From assembly GCA_910585875.1 (NCBI GenBank), contig CAJUIK010000072.1, positions 1 through 8,646 of the forward strand: DNA of 8,646 nucleotides. The letters run 5' to 3'. Below the pieces are notes generated by a model. The model was not told where the DNA came from, ran no database searches, and was given only the letters and a program-made list of their open reading frames with translations. This document shows positions 1 through 5,069 of this stretch, in pieces. The number at the start of each line of letters is the position of its first letter. Position 1 is the first letter of the stretch. Position numbers and translations under genes: made by a program. The DNA comes from an uncultured Eubacteriales bacterium (GTDB lineage Bacteria; Bacillota; Clostridia; Oscillospirales; Butyricicoccaceae).

Positions 1-52
1 GACGATACCCAACAAATCAACGATGGCGCAGTCCTAATAGACCTAGAAATGC

Positions 53-103
53 AAAAAAGCCCACCGCTGGCCCGGAAATTTATCCGGCCAGCAGTGGGCT
101 TTT
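53..103. terminator. Rho-independent terminator hairpin, probably bidirectional
   Basis: A 14-bp stem (59-72 with 86-99, one C/A mismatch on the plus strand that becomes a G-U wobble on the minus strand) is flanked by A6 on the left and T4 on the right. Read on the minus strand it ends in six U, so it is the better terminator in that direction. It could also end a plus-strand gene that enters from the left edge: two adjacent stop codons, TAA and TAG, lie at 35-40 in frame 2. The first 50 bases are too short to assign to a gene. Confidence 0.75.
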
Positions 104-108
104 GATTA

Positions 109-142
109 AAAATGCTGAAAAAACGGCCATTTTCAGCGTTTT
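109..142. terminator. Second short hairpin with A/T flanks
   Basis: A perfect 8-bp stem (114-121 with 130-137) encloses an 8-nt loop and is bordered by A5 on the left and T5 on the right, so it can work as an intrinsic terminator on either strand. The stem is AT-rich and weaker than its two neighbours. It lies between the tRNA terminator and the leftmost hairpin and may act as a back-up. Confidence 0.5.
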
Positions 143-147
143 TAGGC

Positions 148-199
148 AAAAAGCAAGGACGATTACCTCGATACCCATTGTATCAAAATAATCGTCCTT
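148..199 (-). terminator. Terminator of the tRNA-Ser gene
   Basis: A perfect 11-bp outer stem (155-165 with 189-199) and a perfect 5-bp inner stem (170-174 with 180-184) are separated by a 4x4 internal loop. On the minus strand the stem is followed after two bases by five T (152-148). The stem begins only 3 nt beyond the CCA end of the tRNA, so this is a convincing intrinsic terminator for that gene. Confidence 0.85.
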
Positions 200-202
200 A
201 CA

Positions 203-292
203 TGGCGGAGAAGGAGGGATTTGAACCCTCGCGACCCTTTCGAGCCCTACTCCCTTAGCAGGGGAGCCTCTTCACCACTTGAGTACTTCTCC
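203..292 (-). tRNA. tRNA-Ser (anticodon GCU)
   Basis: Read on the minus strand, this 90-nt segment folds as a class II tRNA. The 7-bp acceptor stem pairs 286-292 with 207-213. The discriminator G is at 206 and an encoded CCA end is at 205-203. The anticodon stem pairs 250-254 with 262-266 around a 7-nt loop whose anticodon, at 259-257, is GCT. The T-loop carries the usual GGTTCAAATCC sequence, and the long variable arm is typical of serine tRNAs. It decodes AGC and AGU codons. An extended -10 promoter lies just upstream and a terminator immediately downstream, so it is a single-gene transcription unit. Confidence 0.97.
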
Positions 293-312
293 ATTCCTCT
301 GGGTGCTTATTT

Positions 313-342
313 ATTCTAACACAGCCGAATAGGAAATGTCAA
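313..342 (-). promoter_or_regulatory. Promoter of tRNA-Ser
   Basis: On the minus strand a perfect -35 TTGACA (342-337) is followed after 18 bp by a -10 TAGAAT (318-313), which is preceded by a TGT extended -10 element. The -10 ends 20 nt before the tRNA 5' end at 292, which fits a short 5' leader removed by RNase P. Confidence 0.85.
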
Positions 343-392
343 CCTCTAATCTGTAAAAATGGAGAAAAATATTCGTCCGGCGGTTCGGCGGT

Positions 393-1052
393 TCAAAAAG
401 CGTTGGGAATCACATAAAGCAGGACGCTGAAATATTGGAGGACGATGCCCGCCAGCACAAACAGGTGCCAAACCGCGTGCATATACCGGCGTTTGCTCTT
501 GTAAAAGACCACGCCGCCGGTATAGGCCGCCCCTCCCAGAGCCAACAAAATCACGCCTGGAATTTCCAGCGAGCGAATCAGCGGGCCCAGCGCCGCCAAC
601 ACCACCCAGCCCATGGCCAGATAGCAGATCAGAGAAAACTTGCTGTATTTTTTCATATCCACAATATTCAGCGTCACGCCTGCCACGGCGGCGGCCCAGA
701 CCAAGGCGAACATCCCCCAGCCCAGGGGACCCCGGAGGGTGATCAAGGTATAGGGGGTGTAGGTGCCGGCAATCAGCAAAAAAATCGAGCAATGATCCAG
801 CACTTGAAGGGCGCTTTTGATCTTCGGGGTGGCGCTGGCGTGATAGAGGGTCGAAGCTAAATAGAGCGTGACCAGCGAAAGGCCGTAGACCGCCGAAGCC
901 GTCACAGCCCAAGCGTCGCCATACAGGGCGGCCAGGGAAACCAGCGCCCCCAGGCCCACGCAGGCCAGAACCGCGCCGGCGCCGTGGGATATGGCGTTGA
1001 ATCGTTCTTCCCCCGGGGCGTATTGGGGCAGGCAATCGGTGCGTTTTGTCAT
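393..1052 (-). CDS. trhA: PAQR / hemolysin III family integral membrane protein (TrhA-like)
   Basis: A 219-aa polytopic membrane protein of the hemolysin III branch of the PAQR superfamily. Visible signatures are EERFNAISHG (residues 15-24), STLYHAS (H71), LDHCSIFLLIAGTYTP (D86, H87) and MHAVWHLF near the C terminus (H192 and H196). In PAQR proteins such His residues and an acidic residue form an intramembrane metal site. About seven hydrophobic segments are evident, and the length is normal for the family. Bacterial members are linked to membrane fluidity and energetics; the old haemolysin label should not be read as proof of toxicity. A TTG at 1058 would add two residues, but the ATG at 1052 fits better: the GAGGAGG at 1069-1063 lies 10 nt from ATG and only 4 nt from TTG. 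It lies downstream of the tetR gene on the same strand and has its own promoter. No clear terminator follows. Confidence 0.93.
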   Translation of the reverse strand: MTKRTDCLPQYAPGEERFNAISHGAGAVLACVGLGALVSLAALYGDAWAVTASAVYGLSLVTLYLASTLYHASATPKIKSALQVLDHCSIFLLIAGTYTPYTLITLRGPLGWGMFALVWAAAVAGVTLNIVDMKKYSKFSLICYLAMGWVVLAALGPLIRSLEIPGVILLALGGAAYTGGVVFYKSKRRYMHAVWHLFVLAGIVLQYFSVLLYVIPNAF

Positions 1053-1062
1053 TGTCAAGCAA

Positions 1063-1069
1063 CCTCCTC
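1063..1069 (-). promoter_or_regulatory. Ribosome binding site of trhA
   Basis: GAGGAGG on the minus strand. Its 10-nt distance to the ATG at 1052, against 4 nt to the TTG at 1058, is the reason for choosing the ATG start. Confidence 0.75.
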
Positions 1070-1078
1070 AATTCAGGA

Positions 1079-1107
1079 ATAATATAGTTTCAAAAACCAG
1101 ATAACAA
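1079..1107 (-). promoter_or_regulatory. Predicted promoter of trhA
   Basis: On the minus strand TTGTTA (1107-1102), a 17-bp spacer and TATTAT (1084-1079) make a reasonable sigma-A promoter in an AT-rich gap between tetR and trhA. The leader would be about 20 nt and contain the GAGGAGG site. Confidence 0.65.
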
Positions 1108-1185
1108 AATTTCTAATATTATTTTACGCCGTTTCATCTCTTTTTGCAACGGTTATTTGAAACAAAATTGAAAAGGTTTGAGCAA

Positions 1186-1794
1186 TCAAATCATGGGCGC
1201 CCGGCGGCTTTTGAAGCATCGATAGACCATATTGAATTCCCGCTCCATGGTTTCCATCAGGGAGAAATTATAATTGTGCAGCGCCCAATCCACAACGATG
1301 CCCCGAAAATGGCGCACACAGAAGGAGCTGACCTCCTCGGCAGAATAAGAATCCGCCAAAATGCCCTTCTGCTGGGCTTGGGCCACATAAAACCGAACCA
1401 TCTGATAGACGGTCCGCCCCTCGTCAAAGGGGCGTGCGGCGCTGATCGCCAACATATTCTGATAGTATCGGGCAGTCAGCTCCCCTTGGTTCTGCTCCAT
1501 GTATTCGGCATAGGCGGTAAAAATAATCCGCAGAGCGGAAAGGCTGCTGTAAAACGACCTGCTTTCCAGTTGGCCCTGAATATACAGGTCCAACTGGCGG
1601 CCGCCCCGCTCCAGCATTTCTTCTTTCGAGCGAAAATGGTGATAAAAGGCCCCGGTGGTGGCGCCGGCCTGGCGGCAGATATCCCGTATCGACACGGCGT
1701 CGTAACCCCGCTGGCGCATCAGCGTCAGCGCCGCGTCGATCAGCTTTTGTTCTGTGGCCTGCCCTTGGGCCCGCTTCTTTTCCAAGTATTCCAC
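1186..1794 (-). CDS. TetR/AcrR family transcriptional regulator
   Basis: A 202-aa DNA-binding regulator. The N-terminal TetR domain is clear: helix 1 around residues 15-29 (TEQKLIDAALTLMRQRG), then the helix-turn-helix at about 34-54 (VSIRDICRQAGATTGAFYHHF) followed by SKEEML. The C-terminal ligand-binding region, which includes FRGIVVDWALHNYNF, is normal in length but does not reveal the ligand. The frame stays open up to a GTG at 1857, but I choose the GTG at 1794 because AGGGG (1805-1801) sits exactly 6 nt before it, because the 14-residue lead into helix 1 is typical, and because the upstream in-frame starts lack a ribosome binding site and run through a promoter and operator. A near-consensus minus-strand promoter lies at 1895-1923 and a perfect palindrome in the leader, so autorepression and control of the facing degV gene are likely (inference). 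Confidence 0.92.
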   Translation of the reverse strand: MEYLEKKRAQGQATEQKLIDAALTLMRQRGYDAVSIRDICRQAGATTGAFYHHFRSKEEMLERGGRQLDLYIQGQLESRSFYSSLSALRIIFTAYAEYMEQNQGELTARYYQNMLAISAARPFDEGRTVYQMVRFYVAQAQQKGILADSYSAEEVSSFCVRHFRGIVVDWALHNYNFSLMETMEREFNMVYRCFKSRRAPMI

Positions 1795-1800
1795 GCCAAT

Positions 1801-1805
1801 CCCCT
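1801..1805 (-). promoter_or_regulatory. Ribosome binding site deciding the tetR start
   Basis: AGGGG, within a purine-rich AAGAAGAGGGG on the minus strand, lies 6 nt before the GTG at 1794. The alternative starts at 1857 (GTG), 1833 (ATG) and 1827 (ATG) have no usable site. Confidence 0.75.
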
Positions 1806-1820
1806 CTTCTTTCAAAAAGT

Positions 1821-1849
1821 TTGACATTCCCATCAGATATTTGTATAAT
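1821..1849 (+). promoter_or_regulatory. Perfect sigma-A promoter reading toward degV
   Basis: TTGACA (1821-1826), a 17-bp spacer and TATAAT (1844-1849) match the consensus at all twelve positions. Transcription should start near 1856, the first base of the palindrome at 1856-1872. It lies inside the untranslated leader of tetR and points toward degV, which would receive a leader of about 105 nt. Confidence 0.85.
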
Positions 1850-1855
1850 GAGTTC

Positions 1856-1872
1856 ACATAACGCTGTTATGT
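1856..1872. promoter_or_regulatory. Palindromic operator candidate (TetR site)
   Basis: ACATAACGCTGTTATGT is a perfect inverted repeat with 7-bp arms and a 3-bp centre, a size and symmetry usual for TetR-family operators. It begins at the predicted +1 of the degV promoter and lies about 16-32 nt downstream of the predicted tetR start site. A bound dimer could therefore block degV initiation and roadblock tetR. Binding by the neighbouring TetR protein is inferred from position and symmetry. Confidence 0.75.
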
Positions 1873-1888
1873 AATCGTTTTGACGATT
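1873..1888. repeat. Second inverted repeat abutting the operator
   Basis: AATCGT and ACGATT form a perfect 6-bp inverted repeat around TTTG, directly next to the 17-bp palindrome with no gap. It could be a second protein site or an RNA hairpin in either leader. The arms differ from those of the first palindrome. Confidence 0.5.
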
Positions 1889-1894
1889 TTCATT

Positions 1895-1923
1895 ATTATA
1901 GCTTGGCGCGTCTCCCCCGTCAA
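1895..1923 (-). promoter_or_regulatory. Promoter of tetR, facing the degV promoter
   Basis: On the minus strand TTGACG (1923-1918), a 17-bp spacer and a perfect TATAAT (1900-1895) match the sigma-A consensus at 11 of 12 positions. The start site should be near 1888, giving a tetR leader of about 94 nt. It fires toward the plus-strand promoter at 1821-1849, so the two leaders would overlap by roughly 30 nt. Confidence 0.8.
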
Positions 1924-1938
1924 CCGCGCCGGATTTTT

Positions 1939-1950
1939 GGGCTTCGGCCC
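1939..1950 (+). other. UUCG-tetraloop hairpin before degV
   Basis: GGGC-TTCG-GCCC is a 4-bp stem closed by a stable UUCG loop in the degV leader, 11 nt before the annotated start. No U-run follows, so it is not a terminator. It may shape the leader near the ribosome binding site. Confidence 0.35.
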
Positions 1951-1961
1951 TGAATAGAAAG

Positions 1962-2831
1962 GTGTGCAAAGCATTGAACCGGCAAAAAATCGCAGTTCTG
2001 ACCGATTCCTGCTGCGATATTCCCGCTGAAATCGCAGCGGAATACGATATTTTTATCCTCCCGCTGAAAATCATCTATCCCGAAGGGGAGTACAGCGACG
2101 GCGTGGATATCTCCGCCGACCAAATTTATCAGCGAATGCCCGACCAGGTCCCCACCACCTCTCTGCCGGATGGGGACAGCGTCTTCCGTATGCTGGACCG
2201 CATCCGGGACCAGGGCTTTGAGCGGGTGATCGCCGTCTGCTTGTCCGCCGGCCTGAGCGGGGCTTACAACATGGTTCGGCTGACGGCCCAGGACTATCCC
2301 CATCTGGAAGCCGCCGTTTTCGATTCCAACAGCGGCAGCTTGGGCGAGGGCTGCGTGGCCCTGGAGCTGGCCCGCCGCATCCGCCAAGGCGTGGAATGGC
2401 CTCAACTGCTGTCCCTGGCGCCCCAGCTGATTCGGGACACCTCTGTGCTGTTCAGCCTGGATACCTTGGAATATCTGCAAAAAGGGGGGCGCATCGGCAA
2501 AATCGCTTGGCTGGCCGGGTCTATGCTGCAAATCAAGCCCATCATCTCCTTTGCGGAGGACGGCCAGCTGGTCAGCGTGGGCAAGGTCCGGGGCCGGTAT
2601 CGGTCCATTGACGAGATGGCGGCGCGCATCCGCGATATGGTTCCCCAGGACGGGCGGCCCTATACTCTGGCCGCGGCCCACGGCGGCTGCCCCGGCGACC
2701 TGGCCTATCTCAAAAGCCTGCTCCAAGAAGAAATCGCCTGCGCCCAGCATTACTACGAAGGCGAAATCGACGGTACCTTGGGCGTCCACACCGGCCCGCA
2801 TCTGATCGGCGTCGGCGTCCAGTTGCTGTAA
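1962..2831 (+). CDS. DegV family fatty-acid-binding protein (FakB-like)
   Basis: A 289-aa cytoplasmic DegV-family protein. Members bind a fatty acid, and in Firmicutes FakB proteins present it to the kinase FakA, which makes acyl-phosphate for phospholipid synthesis. Family marks in order are VLTDSCCDIP (residues 12-21), PTTSLPD, SAGLSGAY (95-102), VFDSNSGSLGEG, LEYLQKGGRIG, LQIKPIISF, KVRGRYRSIDEM and the C-terminal GVHTGPHLIGVG (274-285). The length is typical. The start is uncertain: the GTG at 1962 lacks a separate ribosome binding site, while the TTG at 1974 lies 11 nt after AAAGG and would give MNRQKIAVLTDS, closer to the usual family N terminus. A perfect promoter lies at 1821-1849, a probable TetR operator is at its start site, and an intrinsic terminator follows 11 nt after the stop. 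No fakA is in the window, so the FakB role is inference. Confidence 0.92.
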   Translation: MCKALNRQKIAVLTDSCCDIPAEIAAEYDIFILPLKIIYPEGEYSDGVDISADQIYQRMPDQVPTTSLPDGDSVFRMLDRIRDQGFERVIAVCLSAGLSGAYNMVRLTAQDYPHLEAAVFDSNSGSLGEGCVALELARRIRQGVEWPQLLSLAPQLIRDTSVLFSLDTLEYLQKGGRIGKIAWLAGSMLQIKPIISFAEDGQLVSVGKVRGRYRSIDEMAARIRDMVPQDGRPYTLAAAHGGCPGDLAYLKSLLQEEIACAQHYYEGEIDGTLGVHTGPHLIGVGVQLL

Positions 2832-2841
2832 TGGGCGGGAG

Positions 2842-2873
2842 AAAACGGCTCTGCTTTGGCAGGGCCGTTTTTT
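2842..2873 (+). terminator. Terminator of degV
   Basis: A 13-bp stem (2842-2854 with 2859-2871, one T-G wobble) closes on the loop TTTG and is followed by a run of U (six T at 2868-2873, partly in the stem). It starts 11 nt after the degV stop. The A4 on its left would also support weak termination on the minus strand. Confidence 0.9.
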
Positions 2874-2897
2874 GATCCGCTTCTTCCAGCCTTTCTT

Positions 2898-2918
2898 GGC
2901 CCGCCGGCGGCACGGGCC
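2898..2918. repeat. GC-rich inverted repeat before the methyltransferase promoter
   Basis: A 6-bp perfect stem (GGCCCG at 2898-2903 with CGGGCC at 2913-2918) surrounds a 9-nt GC-rich loop. No U-run follows on either strand. The rest of the 2874-2971 gap is pyrimidine-rich and holds nothing else I can identify. Confidence 0.3.
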
Positions 2919-2971
2919 GAACCCGGCGCCATAAAACTCCCCCTTCGTCCCCTCCCCCGGGCCGTCCCTTC

Positions 2972-3000
2972 TTGAATTTTTCCCGCCGAACCGGTATAAT
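2972..3000 (+). promoter_or_regulatory. Promoter of the restriction-modification operon
   Basis: TTGAAT (2972-2977), a 17-bp spacer and a perfect TATAAT (2995-3000) form a strong sigma-A promoter. The start site should be near 3007, leaving a leader of about 42 nt before the ATG at 3049. No controller-protein gene or obvious C-box repeat is seen here. Confidence 0.85.
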
Positions 3001-3034
3001 AAAAGCCGACCCACGCATTTGAAATCTGCCGGCC

Positions 3035-3040
3035 AGGAGG
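3035..3040 (+). promoter_or_regulatory. Ribosome binding site deciding the methyltransferase start
   Basis: AGGAGG lies 8 nt before the ATG at 3049. The frame is open back to a TTG at 3019, but that start would place this site inside the coding region. Confidence 0.85.
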
Positions 3041-3048
3041 AACCCGCT

Positions 3049-4137
3049 ATGCCCAAAATCCCCCCTATCAAACTGCCCGCCGCCCGCTGGACGATGCACG
3101 AATTTTTCGCCGGCAGCGGCTTGGTAGCCTATGGCCTTCGGGGAATGTTCAAGCCCGTATGGGCCAACGATATCAGCCCCCAAAAGGCCGCCGTCTACCG
3201 AGCCAATTTCGGCGGCGGCCGCTTTCATCTGGGGGATATCCAAGAAATCCAGGGCGACGCTCTGCCCCCCGCCCACCTCTCCTGGGCCAGCTTCCCCTGC
3301 CAGGACCTATCCCTGGCCGGCGCCATGGGGGGCATCCACGCCGCCCGCAGCGGCTTGGTCTGGGAGTGGCTGCGGGTGCTGGACGAAACCGCCCAGAAGC
3401 CCAAGCTCCTGATGGTGGAAAATGTATCCGGCCTGCTGTCCGCCGCCAAGGGGGATAATTACCGGGCTCTCCACCACGCTCTGGCAGAGCGGGGATACCG
3501 GTGCGGCGCCGTGCTGCTCAACGCCTCCTGCTTTGTTCCCCAATCCCGGCCCAGGGTGTTTGTGATCGCCGTGGATCAAGCGGTTCCCCTTCCCCCGAGC
3601 TTGGTCGGAGAAGGGCCCTGTTGGCTGCACAACAAAGCCGCCGCCCAGCTGGGCGCCGATCTGCCCGGCTGGATTTGGTGGAGGACGGAAAAGCCCCCCC
3701 GCCGCCGCCAGGATTTGCGGGATATCGTCCAGCCCCAAGCGCCTTTTGACAAAGACCATGTCCTGCCCCTGATTCCCCCGGCCCATCAGGCCCGGCTGGC
3801 GGAGCTGGAGGAAGCCTGGGCCACCGGCTATCGGCGCACCCGCCGGGGCGCCGTCCAGCTGGAACTACGCTTCGACGGCATCGCCGGCTGCCTGCGAACC
3901 CCGGAAGGAGGCAGCAGCAAGCAATATCTGGTCGTCAAACAGAAGGGCGAAACCCACGCCCGGCTGCTGACTGTTCGAGAAACCGCCCGGCTGATGGGAG
4001 CGCCGGACAATTTTGTTTTGCCCGGCAGCGACAACGACGGCTATAAAGCCATGGGCGACGCCGTCGCGGCACCGGCGGCGCGCTTTCTGGGCCAGCGTTT
4101 TTTGGTCCCTCTGGTGGAGGCGGCCTATGGCGATTGA
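3049..4137 (+). CDS. DNA (cytosine-5-)-methyltransferase of a type II R-M system
   Basis: A 362-aa C5-cytosine methyltransferase that transfers a methyl group from S-adenosylmethionine to cytosine in a specific DNA site. All key motifs are present in the standard order: motif I EFFAGSG (residues 18-24), motif IV SFPCQDLS with catalytic Cys84, motif VI ENV (E124), motif VIII QSRPRV (165-170), then a variable target-recognition region of about 100 residues, motif IX RLLTVRETARLMG and motif X GDAVAAP (336-342). It therefore looks active; the target site cannot be read from the sequence. The ATG at 3049 is supported by AGGAGG 8 nt upstream. Its last 11 nt overlap the next gene, which suggests translational coupling. 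A Vsr gene two positions downstream independently supports 5-methylcytosine as the product. No control protein gene accompanies it. Confidence 0.96.
   Translation: MPKIPPIKLPAARWTMHEFFAGSGLVAYGLRGMFKPVWANDISPQKAAVYRANFGGGRFHLGDIQEIQGDALPPAHLSWASFPCQDLSLAGAMGGIHAARSGLVWEWLRVLDETAQKPKLLMVENVSGLLSAAKGDNYRALHHALAERGYRCGAVLLNASCFVPQSRPRVFVIAVDQAVPLPPSLVGEGPCWLHNKAAAQLGADLPGWIWWRTEKPPRRRQDLRDIVQPQAPFDKDHVLPLIPPAHQARLAELEEAWATGYRRTRRGAVQLELRFDGIAGCLRTPEGGSSKQYLVVKQKGETHARLLTVRETARLMGAPDNFVLPGSDNDGYKAMGDAVAAPAARFLGQRFLVPLVEAAYGD
4116..4120 (+). promoter_or_regulatory. Ribosome binding site inside the methyltransferase 3' end
   Basis: GGAGG lies 6 nt before the ATG at 4127 and within the last codons of the methyltransferase gene. 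It fixes the start of the next gene, whose frame is open much further upstream (to 4013). Confidence 0.8.
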
Positions 4138-5065
4138 TCCTCAAACGCGGCTGGCCTGTTTCCAGCGGGAAAACCGGATTCACACCAAAGGCCCCTTGTC
4201 CCTGGTGATACAATTCACCCGCTCGGCCCGGGACAAGGGCTTCCCCCTGTCGCCGGAGGATTTTCAAACCAGCGGCAAGGGCCAGGTGGCCGGCTTGGGC
4301 GGCGGCAACCTGAAGAAAATTCTCAAAGAACACGGCATCTTCCAGCAGCTTTCCGCCGAAGGGGGCCGAACCAGCCGGGGCAGCATGGGGCTGATGATCA
4401 AATATGTGGAATTCCTCAACGACTGGCGCCGAGAAGAACCGGTGGATTTTCAGCTGATCGAAGACTTTTGGGCCCAACAGGTGCGGGATTACTTCAACAA
4501 CCAGCCCTTTACTTTGACGGCGGATCCCTCCCGGACGGTGGGCGCGGGGTTAGACGAGCTGTTCGACCAGGCCCGAAAGCGCCAGCGGGAAAACCCAGGC
4601 GTCCAATACCTGGGCGCGGTGCTCCAGCACCTGACGGCGGCCTGGCTGCGGAGCCTGCTGCCCCGGGATTCTTTCCAGGTTCACAGCGCTTCGGCGGCCG
4701 ACGGCCCCACCGACCGCAACGGCGATTTTATGCTGGGCGACGTGGCGATCCACTGCACCACCATGCCCAGCGCCCTGTTGATGGAAAAATGCAGAGCCAA
4801 CCTGAAAGCGGGCTGCCGGCCGGTGATCGTCACCATTTTCGAGCGAGTCAAAACCGCTTTGGACCTGGCGGAGGACGCCGGCCTGGCGGGCCGGGCGGAG
4901 GTCTGGGATATCCGCCAGCTTTTGTCCGCCGCGGTCTACCAGGGCTGTCTGTTTCGGGAAACCCAGCGGTCGGGGCCCATGGCGGCGCTGACCCAGCTCT
5001 ATAATCAGGTCGTGCAGGAAACCGAGACAGACCCCAGCCTGCGCATTGAATTTGAGGCGAGATGA
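4127..5065 (+). CDS. DUF4928-like protein, probable type II restriction endonuclease
   Basis: A 312-aa soluble protein with no signal peptide or membrane segment. From memory it resembles the DUF4928 family, whose members sit next to cytosine-5 methyltransferases. Recognisable features are KGPLSLVIQFTR near the N terminus, GKGQVAGLGGGN, EGGRTSRGS (about 78-86), QYLGAVLQHLTAAWL in the middle, and an acidic block NGDFMLGDVAIHCTT (D200, D205) followed by MEKC (E220, K221). The last block resembles a PD-(D/E)xK-type core, but I cannot assign catalytic residues with certainty. The ATG at 4127 follows GGAGG by 6 nt and overlaps the methyltransferase by 11 nt; vsr starts 4 nt after the stop. Its position between a methyltransferase and Vsr makes the cognate endonuclease the natural reading. 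Nuclease activity is inference. Confidence 0.8.
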   Translation: MAIDPQTRLACFQRENRIHTKGPLSLVIQFTRSARDKGFPLSPEDFQTSGKGQVAGLGGGNLKKILKEHGIFQQLSAEGGRTSRGSMGLMIKYVEFLNDWRREEPVDFQLIEDFWAQQVRDYFNNQPFTLTADPSRTVGAGLDELFDQARKRQRENPGVQYLGAVLQHLTAAWLRSLLPRDSFQVHSASAADGPTDRNGDFMLGDVAIHCTTMPSALLMEKCRANLKAGCRPVIVTIFERVKTALDLAEDAGLAGRAEVWDIRQLLSAAVYQGCLFRETQRSGPMAALTQLYNQVVQETETDPSLRIEFEAR

Positions 5066-5069
5066 ACAT

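Noticed and set aside
1..105. Plus-strand frame 1 open from the left edge to a TGA at 103-105
   Set aside because: It reads through the strong terminator hairpin at 53-103. The double stop in frame 2 at 35-40 is an equally good gene end. Too little sequence to decide.
203..292. tRNA-Ser as an integration (att) site for a mobile element
   Set aside because: Serine tRNAs are common attachment sites, but no integrase gene and no repeat of the tRNA 3' end is visible in the window.
346..1071. Long minus-strand open frame overlapping trhA in another frame, and a plus-strand frame at 435-860
   Set aside because: Both lie over a recognised PAQR gene. They are Gly/Arg/Pro- or His/Gln-rich with no family signature, as expected for shadows in GC-rich DNA.
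1099..1107. TetR half-site (AGATAAC) overlapping the trhA -35
   Set aside because: Only one arm matches, with one mismatch, and the second arm is absent; chance is likely in AT-rich DNA.
1920..3276. Large minus-strand open frames opposite degV and the methyltransferase 5' end
   Set aside because: They run through the degV terminator and the methyltransferase promoter, have low-complexity composition and no motifs, and oppose strongly supported genes.
3049..4137. Orphan Dcm-type or phage methyltransferase
   Set aside because: The overlapping DUF4928-like gene and adjacent vsr under one promoter argue for a type II R-M unit, and no phage genes are nearby.
5046..5069. TTG start for vsr at 5046
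   Set aside because: It would add eight residues not seen in Vsr proteins and overlap the upstream gene; the ATG at 5070 gives the standard N terminus.
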